Positions 34,539 to 45,648 of a DNA stretch of 64,000 bases are shown piece by piece. The translations under genes were made by a program, and so were the position numbers. Positions within the stretch are counted from its first letter, which is position 1. Each line of letters opens with the position of its first letter. The notes under the pieces are model-generated. The model was not told the origin of the DNA. It did no database searches and was given only the letters and a program-made list of their open reading frames with translations. This stretch comes from Rosa chinensis (Eukaryota; Streptophyta; Magnoliopsida; Rosales; Rosaceae): NCBI RefSeq assembly GCF_002994745.2, contig NC_037090.1, forward strand, positions 42,494,001 to 42,558,000, in the 5' to 3' direction.

Positions 34539-35500
34539 TTGTTAAAATCCCTTGCACTTAAAGTGTCATCGATTTTGTTGTATATAGAATGCATGCTAAT
34601 TTTTGTACTACACTTGTGGAATGGTGACAAATTGCGATTTCGGTTAGGCCAAGCTTTAATTGTGATTTAGTTTAAGTTTTATGAGTGTTACAAAATTAAG
34701 CATGTCTTTTATCATTGTTGTACAATTTGTAGAAGTTGTTTTTTTAAGCATATTGTAAATTGTATGTGTTTCATTTAGATTAATTTACTTAATTGTTGTA
34801 AGTGTGTAAAATCATATGAGTAGACAAGGGCCCTTTTGTTAATATTGGCCTAAACCCTTCATTAGTACCTTGCTCAGGTCTCTTGAGGTTGAGGGTGGCC
34901 TTTATTAGCACTTGGAGAACTGTCTAACACATAAGTTAATTTCCCAGCTGAGTAAGGGGCGCATACGGATGGTGTCTTAGGTTGAGACCCTGGGTGATGG
35001 GTTCAATTGGATCTCAGAGATACTATAGAATGAGCCTAAACCACTATGTGGGAGTAGCCGATAGGGGCCTAAACCTCAATGAGGGAGTAGCCTCCGTAGT
35101 ATCACTAAAATGAGTCCTCCCTCTCACTTACCTCTTAATCTGGCCATCCCGCCTTCTGAAACAAAGGAAAGAGACTTATGTCTAGGCGACTATCCCTATA
35201 TCGTATCTCACCAGTAGTAGTGGTTTCTATTGGGCTCGACTTACAACTTGGAATTAATTGAGATATTAACTATGTTTATAACAAGCTCAAAAAAAAAAAA
35301 AAAAAAAAAAAATTGTTGTGTGACCTGCTTAAGGTATATTGGATTAAACATGACCTTGTCGAGGGTAGCTGTTCTATAGTCCCATTGCACAAACAAGGTC
35401 CTCTGTTCCAGTACCTAAGTATGTAAAGTAACTTAGAAAGTAGGAAAGACATAATGTTTGTATTCCTAACCTTGTATATGTTACTAACACTTGATCTGGT
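34539..35500 (+). mobile_element. E8: 5' leader
   Basis: It is equivalent to the E7 leader, including the duplicated palindromic unit (about 35028-35096) and an A-run at about 35289-35311. It stops just before where the gag ATG would be. Confidence 0.85.
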
Positions 35501-37437
35501 GAGTCCTTTGTGGACCACACATTGGAAGAGATACCCCTCCAGGAGGCACCCAAGGAATGAGCACATGTGAACAAGGAGAAGAGTCCAGGCTGAAGGACTA
35601 TAAATATTAAGCGCTACATGGGAGGCAACCCATTTCAACCGAAGCTGTGGAGGAGCCATCGACGAGAGTTTGACATTTCTATTCCTTCACTTGCTTAGGT
35701 TGAATTGTACTTGTGCCTTTGTTTGTTTGTTTGTTTATTTTACCCTTCCCTTATTTTCGTAGCCCCCCCCCCCATATTTAGGGTCTATATACCATATTTT
35801 TTGCCTACATTGAGAACAATGTAGATTCTAAGTGTGGGGCGGGTTTACACCTTTATTTTAGTTTTTTTTTAAATAAAATTTAAAAAAAAAAAATTGTTGG
35901 TTTTATAGAGTCTTTTTGTTTGTTTGAGTCTTAGGATGCCCCTAACGTCTAGGATGAACATGTCTCTAAATTCATGGCTGAAGGTTTTCACAATCGAAAT
36001 AGGACTTAATTGAATTCTGTGGTTAATCGACGTTGTGATGCTTGTATGAAGATTTGAGATAGGATTGTAACTTGGTTCATTAAGCATGCTAGGATTAAGT
36101 CTGATTCATTTTACCCTAAGTGAGCTGTTGAGCTAAAATACTTTCTTTTCGAGTGCTTATTGATAAATTCATAATTTCATGGCTGTATTTGCAAAACCTC
36201 ATCATTCTTTGAAAATCCAATGATCATGTGCCATAGATTTTAATGGACTAGAGAGTACTAGAACTCGGCTGTTGTGACTGTCAAAACTTGTATGCCATAA
36301 TATGCACTGATCCTGGATAGGATAGAAGGCATTAGGGTAACCACCATAGCCAAACAAGCATGTGTCCCCAATTGTGCCCGTCGTGGGACTCCTTAGAATG
36401 AACCCTTTTGAGCCTACGTTGAAAACCTTTGTTTCATCGCCCTCACTACCCTACCATGAGCTTAGTACAGGATATCTCTACCCTTATCTTATGGACTTAG
36501 TAGAGCATGACATAGTATGTAGGGGTGACGATGAAAGACAAGTGTGGGGTGGGGAAAATCCAAGAAAAAAAGAAGAGAAAAAAAAAAAAATTTGCCGTAA
36601 AAAAAAAAAATGAAAATGAAAAAGAAAGAAAGAAAAGCGGCAAAATAGAAGAAAAATTGAAAAGAAAACTGTTGGGAAATTGTTGAAGTGTGGTTTTGGA
36701 CTTTCAAATTTGTAAAAGGCTCAAAGTAGAAAATTATGCCTTTGTCCATTCCCATGTTGGTTAGAGTGAAGGTTTGGCCCAAAACAATGATATTTGGTCT
36801 GCAAAAATGATGACATAAGGTGGTCCATATATGCTCTGCTAGGTCCTTAGGATTTTTGTATCCTTAATCTTCATTTCAAAAACCCTAGCTTAGCCCCATT
36901 ACAACATGTTTTAAGTGCTTACTTGATCCTTGAGATGGGCAGTCTTTGGTTAGTGGAGTCAGGTACGCAGTCGAGCTTATGGTTTAGGTCCATTTGTGCA
37001 CTTAGTCATTTCATGAGGTCTTTAAAAATTCTTCACAAAATGCGTTTATTGATGAAATATGCAAGCTGTTTGTTGCCTTACAATTTATTCTCTTGCATAT
37101 ACTTGAGAGTGAAGCTTTTAAGCATAGCCATTTCTGAGAGAAAAATCGAGAGTATGCCCTGTGAGTTTGGATTGGACTTGTTCGAAACATGCTATCATTC
37201 ACTGTATAACTTAAGTTCTCCATATCTTGCTTAGTCATATGAATGTCACAGGTTTATTAACCATGGAATTATCTATGCAATTTTGATTAAGTGTTTAACG
37301 TGAAAGCCATGAGTTTGGAGTCTCTGAGACAACAGTTAGGGGAAGTAGAGTCATTTACTTGTTTTTTTGTTGAGTCGTTGTTTTGTTTTGTATTTTTGTT
37401 TTGCTAAGGGACTAGCAAAAGCTAAGTGTGGGGTAGT
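35501..37437 (+). mobile_element. E8: pol tail and 3' non-coding region
   Basis: The first roughly 55 bp encode the last residues of pol ([12 protein letters not shown]). The rest is the family-A 3' region: hairpin CTACATTG/CAATGTAG (35805-35824), PPT-like AAGTGTGGGG at 35830-35839 and 36540-36549, the block GTGCCCGTCGTGGGACTCC (36374-36392), small frames at 36362-36613 and 36923-37234, and the true PPT at 37424-37436. Confidence 0.85.
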
Positions 37438-39100
37438 TGATAGGAGCAAAAAAGTGTGACGATATTATTGATTATTTGCCCCATTTTAGCTTTGTTTCTC
37501 CCTTAAGTTTAGTGTTTTGAGTCAGTAAGTCATTTTGAGAGTCTTGTTGAGTGTTTGAAGTGAAAAAGGCGGAAAAAGTAAAATTTATGAAAAATCCTAA
37601 CTGGATCAGGATTCCTAACTGTCAACTATTTTTGCGGTCTTTACATTTTAATTCCCTTTATTTTCTCTAGAAAATTCTGATATTCTCCTGCTTGTTGTAG
37701 GAAACATTGCCTGGTGGAACTGTTGGAAACAGCAATGATGGAGTCATAAAATAAAGCATTAAGATATTTGACCAAGCAATGAAGAAAGGGGAATAAAGGA
37801 GAAAGACGTTTTCAGCTGGAGAATAAAGGAGAAAGACGTTTTCAGTTGAGGAATAAAAGAGAAAGATGTTTCAGCTGAAAAATAAATAAGAGAAAGACGT
37901 TTTAGCTTGGAAATTAAAGGAATTGCCCCATTATGAGAGGAGTTAAGGCCATAAAGGAGACGTTTCAGTTGGGAAAACCAACCATTGCTCCCCTATAAAT
38001 AGGCAATGTCCAGAATATAATTTGCATCACTTCCCAGCCAAGATCATTCCAAGACTACCCAATTCACTCCTTAAACTTCCATCACCTACAAGACCGTGAC
38101 CACCATCCATCCATCAATCTACAAAGCTCTAAGGCGCTGAGTCAAGGACGCTCCACCACCATAGTAGAGACAAGTTCATCACCTTGTTGCTAAGCCGCTG
38201 AGGAAAGCTTCAAAGTGTAACTATGACTCTACTTATAATTTTTGTTTCGGTTTTGTGTGTTTCAATTTGTGAGTTGTGTAATTGGAGACATGGAATTTTC
38301 AGAATATTTTTATTAATATTTTGAGATTTTCAGTTTATTATTGAGTTAATTTCGAGAATTCTTTTATGATGCATGTTACAATCTTGTGCCCTTTTATGTG
38401 TTTTGGTAATTTTCAGAGTTAGGTTCATAAGTTTGCATGCTAGAATAACGGTGAGAGTTTTTGTGTGTTTGCTTAATTTGCCAAGAGTAATTGTTATTTG
38501 TTAAGACGCTGAGTTAAACAAGTAGCAATTAGTTCTAAAAAGTGGTAAAAACTATGTTCAATGGTTAAACGATTCTGGAAATTACGTGTTAAATTCTATG
38601 TCTAATGGTTAATTTGCACGTGTGAGTTGATTCAAGGGTTAGATAATACTACTAGTTAAGAGAATTACGCTGAGTGTTTTCGAAAATTAGTAGTATTAGG
38701 CTTGGTAAGGACTTTTCCGATTCAAGCCTACATTAGAATGAATCAGATAAGTGGATTGATCCGCTGAGGCTTTTCATTTGAGCTCTTATCTAGGCATTTA
38801 AGGTGGGCACATTTTTGTAGCATGTTGAAATGAATTTTCTGTTTTTACACTTAGTAATTTCCGAGTGGTATTGGTCTAGGTTAGGGAAGTCGATCACTGT
38901 ATATAGTTTTATTTGTTTTGTTTTTATTCTTAAGTAGATTAGAAACCAAATTCAAAAACCCCCATTTTATTCTTTTATTTGTTAGTTGACCTTTTTGTGT
39001 AGGTGTACCCTACAATCCCCGGACTGAACGATCCCTGCTTATCCTATACTAACAACTACATTTTGCAGGGTTAAATTGTGAGGCTATTTCAGCCGCATCA
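37438..39100 (+). mobile_element. E8: 3' LTR, family A
   Basis: It is 1663 bp. Differences from the 5' LTR seen by eye: one T fewer in a run near 38320, one C for T near 38930, and G for T in the final TTAAATTGTG. Confidence 0.94.
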
Positions 39101-39105
39101 AGCAC

Positions 39106-41099
39106 CAAACCCACGTAGTATGTCTCAAAAGATAGCTCCACTAAGTTCTTAGAACAAAAGGTAGGGTTGTAACTATACTAAGCTTCATGGTTAACGATTT
39201 TAAGGGTGATGAATGAAAGGGCTTAATGTAGGCTCAAAGGGGCTTATCTAGGGGGGTCCCACGACGGGCACAATTAAGGACACAGGTTTATTTGGCAATG
39301 GTGGTAATTCCTAGGGTGCCTCTATCCTTTCCAGAATCAGGGCCATGTATTGATATAACGTTTCAACAAGCACAAGAGTGAATTCTAGCATTCTCTAGTC
39401 CATCAAACTTAATCTATGGCAAGTAGTCAATTAAGATGAAAGAATAAGGAGATCATCAAAACATCGCCAAGAAAATAAGAATATATATTTTCGATTCACT
39501 CCAAGAAAAAGGGACACGGGCTCAATTATCTCACATGGATTTATATGAATCAAAACTCATCTTAACATGCTCATATTCTGTACCAAAGTCACGAAATCCA
39601 TATCCACTACACATGCATACATTTTTCATATATCTCAATTAACCAAAGAATACCATTTTAGAAATCATCTCAATTTTGTGATCCTCTTTTAATCATGATT
39701 TCAGAGATATAGAATCATCCTAGACAGTTGAAGGGCATCCTAAGACTCAAAACAAAAACAAAAGCAACGAAAATTTTTAAATTTTTGACATTTTTCACTT
39801 TTTTGTATTTTTCAATATATGACTCAAGATAAAAGTGTAAATCCCTTCCCCCACACTTAAATATTGCATTGTCCTCAATGTAATCAATCATAAGCATGCA
39901 ATGAAACAATTAAGCATATAGGAATGGAATTTACGAAAAGACTACAAAAATAAAGGAGAAAATTATAAAGTAAAAGAAATAGCGAAAGAGAAAGAAAATC
40001 TGTGTTATTGAAGACTCCTTCACAGCTGCTTCTGAATTGGGTTGCCTCCCAAGCAGCGCTTGAATTTAACGTCTTTCAGCCAGACGGTACCTCCATTAAA
40101 TAAAGTTAGTGACTATAATTAACAAAGAAATACAAAAAATATATATATATATATAAACAAGTATAACAAGTTAGTGAATTACAAACTACATGTAATATTA
40201 ACAAGTTAAGTACACAAGTTAACAAGTCAGTACATAAGACACAAGTTAAGTACACAAGTGAGTAAAAAAAAAAAAACACGAAAAATATTTACACAAGTGT
40301 TTTTTTTTTTTTTTTTCTTTCTTTGTACGAAAATACTTACAAATATTTACATTCTTTCCTTTCCTTTACAATTATTTTCAACACTTTGGTACAGGAACAG
40401 GGAGTCTCGATGTGCAATGGGACTGAAATAGCTACCCTTTTCAAGACTATGTTTAATCCAATATACCTTAGTGAATCACAATATTTTCGTTTGTTATATA
40501 TATCATTGATATCAAATTAAATTCCAAGCGGTAAATCAAGAGGACGTGCGGCCCAAGCATAGTTGTCTAGACACCAAGTCTCTCCTACATCCTTTGGGCA
40601 ACCTTACTGAAATGGCCAGGTAGGGGAGGGCGACCACGAGAGGTAGAATCCATTTTGGCATGAGCTACTCCCACATTGTGGTTTAGGCCCATTTGTAAGC
40701 ACTTCTGGATTCAAAAACCCGTCATGAACGTTGTCCCCTTCCTAGACACCATTCCACATAGGCTATACTTACTTGGATGAAAAAGATCCTAAGTGTGAAG
40801 ACAGTTCAATGAATGTTAATAAAGGCCGCCCTCAACCTTAAGGGACCTGGACTAGGTACCAATAAGGGGTTTAGGCCAATATTAATAAACACGACTTCAC
40901 CTATTCCTTCTTTAATTTACAACTCACAATTAAAATTCGTATTCAATAATATAAATAACAACCTAAGTAATTAATTAACTAATTAACTAATTAACTAACA
41001 ATTAAGAGAATTACAAACAATTAAAAAGTAATTTTTTTTTTTTCGAACACAACATATAAACAAAACAAATATTCACATATTTAACAAGTGATTTTTCAA
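39106..41099 (-). mobile_element. E6: rest of internal region and leader
   Basis: It continues the family-B 3' non-coding region: conserved GTCCCACGACGGGCA block near 39257, PPT-like motif near 39849 and imperfect hairpin at 39863-39884. It then passes without any gag or pol through AT and A/T runs (40139-40155 and 40300-40320) into the family-B leader (about 40390-41099). The same 3'-region-to-leader junction recurs in E11. Confidence 0.85.
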
Positions 41100-41117
41100 T
41101 CCCCGGCAACGGCGCCA
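41100..41117 (-). other. Primer-binding site of E6
   Basis: The element strand reads TGGCGCCGTTGCCGGGGA, five bases from the 5' LTR, so this gag-pol-less element keeps its priming signal. Confidence 0.9.
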
Positions 41118-41122
41118 AAAAT

Positions 41123-43122
41123 TGATGCGCCTGAAAGCAAGCGCATAATTTAACCCTGAAATGTCATTAGTAGTACATAATAAATAGGGATCGTTCTATT
41201 CCGGGGATTGAGGGTACACCTGTCATTATCAAACAATTAAACAATTAAAATTAAAACAAAGTATAATATTCACAAAGATATTCACAAGTATAAACATTAT
41301 TTACGAAAAAAGGGGGGATTTTGTTTTTGGGTTTTTCAAAAATTAATTAAGTAAACAAAAGAATTAAAATGCAAAAACATAAAAATACAAATAGAATGAG
41401 AGAACAAAGATCAAAACCGAAACATATGATTAAAATTGACTCAAACCCTAATATTGTTCATCTAAGTCATGAGAAAGGAGTTGATCATGTGAAACATTCG
41501 AAAGCAAATGAATTCCCATTTTTTACTTTTCAATGCTAATTAACCTAAGCGAAAGCACCTAGATTAATCCTATCAAACATGCAATCAAACCCTAGAAAGC
41601 TCGTCAATCATGTCATGTTTAACGCATTACACATAGAGAAAGGCTATCAACTCAAGTGTACAACTTAGTATGGAAAAGTCCACCTAATTGCAATCCTCGT
41701 TAATTAAATTCGATCTTTGTACAAAACCTTTACTACTTTGATTCAAGTTTACACAAAACGAAAAGTCGATTTCATGTTCTTAAACCTAGCACCAATTATA
41801 TCAAAACCCTAAGTGTTTGCAACCACATAAGATTAAAATACAAAAGTTATCTATAACGCAAATTTAATTAAACAAACCCACATAAGCAACTCTCGAATCA
41901 CAATAATATGAATCTGAAAGTTCTCAATTAATCATAAAAATTCCAGAAATTAATATTTGTTCAAACACATATGTCAACTAGTTCATAACCAACGAAATTC
42001 AAAGCAAAGGTTACAAAGGAGAATCGGATTACACCGTGAGATGGAGATGGTGATGAACGATTGATTGATGTGGTGGTCTCTTGAATCTCGAAAGCAAGCT
42101 TCAAGGTTGGAGATGGATGATGGATGCTCACGGCTATGCTTCTTCTCCCTTGGCCTTGCTTGAACTCGTGGAGATGACTAGAGGATGGAGAAACTCACGG
42201 CTATGCTAAGAACTTTTCTGAATTTTTTTCTAAAGTGTAAATTGTATGGAGAGGAACCTTTTTTCAACGTCAAAGAGGTGGGTATATATAGGAGCACGGC
42301 TAGGGTTCACAAAGCAATCAGAATTTTCCACATAGCTTCAACCAATGATAATTCGCCAAGTAAGTTTGTGATGTGGTCCAACCAATCATAGAATGCCAAG
42401 TAAGCCTTGTGATGTGTTCCAACCAATCATAATTCTCTAAAATACCTCCCTAATATTTAATTGCCGAATTTCCTTGAAATTATTCTGATTTTCTGCATGA
42501 ATTTCGGCCAACATTCCTTTAGGGAATTTAGGGATGAATCTGGACGCCTTTTGAGCTTTTCCTTGGTGCACACATATTTTCCTTCCATAAATATCTCCCT
42601 TGAATCTCTCTTTGCGTCATCTCCTTGATTATTTCTGATTTTCACGTTGGCAATCACACCAATTTACTCCTCCAACAATATTTCTTTCCATAAAAGTCTC
42701 CCAAGAAAATCTCTCCTTGAAATCCTCCATCAATCATCTTTAATTCCCACGTTGTCACCTTGTTTTTCCTTAAGTATTACACGGCAAATTTAATCCCCAA
42801 GGAAAATATATTTTCCTTTTTTTAAAAAAAAACTCTTCCTTGATTCTCTCCTTGCCATGTCATCTTCATGAAACTTCTCGTTCCATTTATGAACTCAATT
42901 CTGCTTATTTATTCCAAAAACCTGAAAATAGAAGCTTTCTAAAATAAGAAATGGAAACTTTCTAAAAATGGAAAATAGAAACTACAAAACGGAAACTTTC
43001 TACAATTAGGAACTTTCCCATTCGAAGAATGGAAACTTTCCTAAACAGAGTTTTATTAAGGAAATAACGCAGAAAATATAGGGAAATAACAGTTAAAACG
43101 TCGCATTAAAATGCTCCTATCA
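41123..43122 (-). mobile_element. E6: 5' LTR, family B
   Basis: It is 2000 bp from TGATGCGCC to GCTCCTATCA. The terminal hairpin is ATGCGC/GCGCAT (41125-41146) and a TATA-like TATATATA lies at 42283-42290. It lacks one unit of about 21-22 bp present in the A-rich U3 repeats of the 3' LTR. Confidence 0.92.
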
Positions 43123-43923
43123 CAAGGGTAAGAGTCCTTCGTAGAAACATGTAAGTAGGGTCTCATCCTTCATCTGATGTTGAGGACACTGTGCAAGTAG
43201 GGAGTTGAACCTCTCATAGTACGCAGCATATGACTCATCATGGGCTTGCTCTATTCCACTAAGCTTCTTCCTAAGTGTGATGACCTTTGAAGCTGGGAAG
43301 TATTTTTCCAAGAAGGCCTTTCTCATTGTTTCCCATGATGTGATACGACCTGCAGGAAGCTCATATAGCCAATCCTTGGCTCTATCAGCTAGAGAGAATG
43401 GAAATGCTCTCATCTTAAGAAGGTTCTCATCTGCTCCTTGTGGTTGCATGTTTGCACAAACAGATTGGAATTCTCGTACGTGCTTATTAGCATCCTCCAT
43501 ATTAAGTCCATGGAAGATAGGGAGCTTGTGCAACAATCCACTCTTAAGCTCAAACTCTGCCTGTCTTCCAGCTGCAGGTGCAGGGTATACTATGCCTGTA
43601 GGGGGTCCTCCTTCAACAGTTGCGGTGGAGAGTTCCCTAATAGATGCCATTCTCTCTTCTTCGACTTCTTCAGGTGGTGGTGAAGGTGGTGGTGTAGAGT
43701 TGGACGAAATCACAGGTGAAGGTGATCGTGAAGGAGGAGATGGACTTGGTGTAGGTCATGTAGACTCCTCAGAAAAGTAAATCCGCTTCCCTTGCTCGTT
43801 AAATGTGTACTCCTTGTATGTTGAAGGGGAAGGGCTTGTGTGCTCAAGGAGTGAAGGACCCTTCAAACGAGCGAGCCTTGCTTCAATTTCCTTTAGTGTA
43901 GAGGGTCTAAAAGGCTCGGTCAT
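43123..43923 (-). pseudogene. gag: E4 gag, N-terminal piece with a premature stop
   Basis: The minus-strand frame starts at the ATG at 43921-43923 (MTEPFRPSTLKEIEARLARL, close to the E10 gag start). It holds the gag capsid region (about residues 95-265, with DWLYELPAGRITSW and YFPASKVITLRKKL). Codon 56 is TGA (43756-43758), in a serine/proline-rich linker. An internal ATG at 43711-43713 is in frame downstream. The piece ends at the E6 insertion point and joins the middle piece at 17839. Confidence 0.87.
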
Positions 43924-44802
43924 TCATAGGAATCCTGAACATCATCAAAATTCAAAAAAGTTAGCAAAGTATAAAGTGAGTTAATTACAAATTAGTGATT
44001 TATACATCAACTTTACTATTCACAAGTTACTATTCACGACTTTACTATTTATGATTTATACAAGTATAAAATAGAGTATAAATTAAAAACTATCCACAAT
44101 CTTTTCACAAATAGACCACGTAAAATGTACAAAACAACACAATTTACAAGTGGAGGTTATGTTCAAGTATCTTATAATCTTTACAAAATAAAGTTAATAT
44201 TTCAATTGATTACAAGTTGTAAGTCGAGCCCAATAGAAACCACTACTATTGGTGAGATACGATCTAGGGATAGTCGCCTAGACATAAGTCACTTTCCTTT
44301 GTTTCAGAAGGCTAGATAGCCAGATTAAGAGGTAAGTGAGAGGGAGGACTCATTTTGGTGACACTACGGAGGCTACTCCCTCATTGAGGTTTAGGCCCCT
44401 ATTGGCTACTCCCACTTTGTGGTTTACGCACAGTCTATAGTATCTCTGAGATCCAATTTGAACCCATCACCCAGGGTCTCAACCTAAGACACCACCTATA
44501 TGCCCCTTACTCAGCTTGAAAAGAACTCATGTGTTAGACAGTTCTCCAAATGTTAATAAAAGCCGCCCTCAACTTCAAAAGACCTTAGAAAGGCACTAAT
44601 GAAGGGTTAAGGCCAATATTAACAAAATGGCCCTTATCTACTCATACGATTTTACACACTTATAACAATTAAGGACTTAACAATATTTACAATTAATTCT
44701 TTTCTTTTGTTTACAAGATTAGACACAATTTGCTAAAACTTTCAAACAAAACAACAAACAAACGTCACACATTATATTTTTTTTCTTTTTCTTTTTTCTC
44801 TT

Positions 44803-44834
<32 letters not shown>

Positions 44835-45523
44835 TACGAAAATACTTACAAATAATTGTTTTTCTTTCTTTTCTTTACAATTATTTTTCAACACTTAGGT
44901 ACGGGAACAGGGAGTCTCGATGTGCAATGGAACTGAAACAGCTACCCTTTTCAAGACTATGTTTAATCCAATATACCTTAGTGAATCACAATATTTCCAT
45001 TTGTTATATATCATTGATTTCAAATTCAATTCCAAGCGGTAAATCAAGAGGACGTGCGGCCCAAGTATTGTCGTCTAGACACTAAGTCCCTCCTACATCC
45101 TTTGGGCAACCTTACTGAAATGGCCAGGTAGGGGAGGGCGACCACGAGAGGTAGAATCCATTTTTGCATGAGCTACTCCCACATTGTGGTTTAGGCTCAT
45201 TTGCACGCACTTCTGGATTCAAGAACCTGTCATGAGCGTTGTCCCCTTCCTAGACACCATCCCACATAGGCTATACTTACTTGGATATAAAAGGTCCTAA
45301 GTGTGAAGACAGTTCAATGAATGTTAATAAAGGCCGCCCTCAACCTCAAAGGGACCTGAACTAGGTACCAATAAGGGGTTTAGGCCAATATTAATAAACA
45401 CGACTTCACCTATTCCTTCTTTAATTTACAACTTACAATAAAAATTCGTATTCAACAATATAAATAACAACCTAAGTAATTAATTAACTAATTAACTAAC
45501 AAATTATGAACAATTAACAAGTA

Positions 45524-45563
<40 letters not shown>

Positions 45564-45625
45564 CCTTTTCGAACACAACATAAAAACAAAACATATATTC
45601 ACATATTTAGCAAGTGATTTTTCAA
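43924..45625 (-). mobile_element. E4: double leader combining A-like and B-like modules
   Basis: In element order the leader first has a family-B module (about 45600 down to 44880). A T-run on the plus strand follows at 44804-44833, then a module at about 44640-44190 that matches the family-A leader of E7 28440-28900, then about 250 bp before the gag ATG. A second T-run of about 38 bases lies at 45526-45563. The arrangement is absent from E6 and E7. Confidence 0.8.
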
Positions 45626-45643
45626 TCCCCGGCAACGGCGCCA
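45626..45643 (-). other. Primer-binding site of E4
   Basis: The element strand reads TGGCGCCGTTGCCGGGGA, five bases from the 5' LTR. Confidence 0.9.
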
Positions 45644-45648
45644 AAAAT

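Larger units (their letters stand above)
32852..39100 (+). mobile_element. E8: family-A element with gag-pol deleted
   Basis: This 6249-bp plus-strand element has perfect AGCAC duplications (32847-32851 and 39101-39105). The LTRs are 1664 and 1663 bp and differ at about three positions by eye. PBS, leader, 3' region and PPT are intact. At 35500/35501 the leader, about 20 nt before the normal gag start, is fused to the last codons of pol, removing about 5.6 kb. All cis signals remain, so this is a classic candidate for mobilisation in trans by an E7-like helper. Confidence 0.93.
17840..43122 (-). mobile_element. E6: gag-pol-less family-B element hosting E7 and E8
   Basis: This minus-strand element is flanked by perfect CAAGG copies (17835-17839 and 43123-43127). 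The 3' LTR is 17840-18954 plus 30945-31850, split by E7. The internal region is 31851-32851 plus 39101-41122, split by E8. The 5' LTR is 41123-43122. Without insertions it is about 7.0 kb. PBS, leader, 3' non-coding region and PPT are present, but gag and pol are absent. Its LTRs differ by few substitutions and one indel of about 21-22 bp. Confidence 0.92.

Noticed and set aside
43277..43780. Plus-strand open frame of 167 codons opposite the E4 gag
   Set aside because: It is the antisense reading of the gag frame, whose minus-strand translation matches gag of E10.
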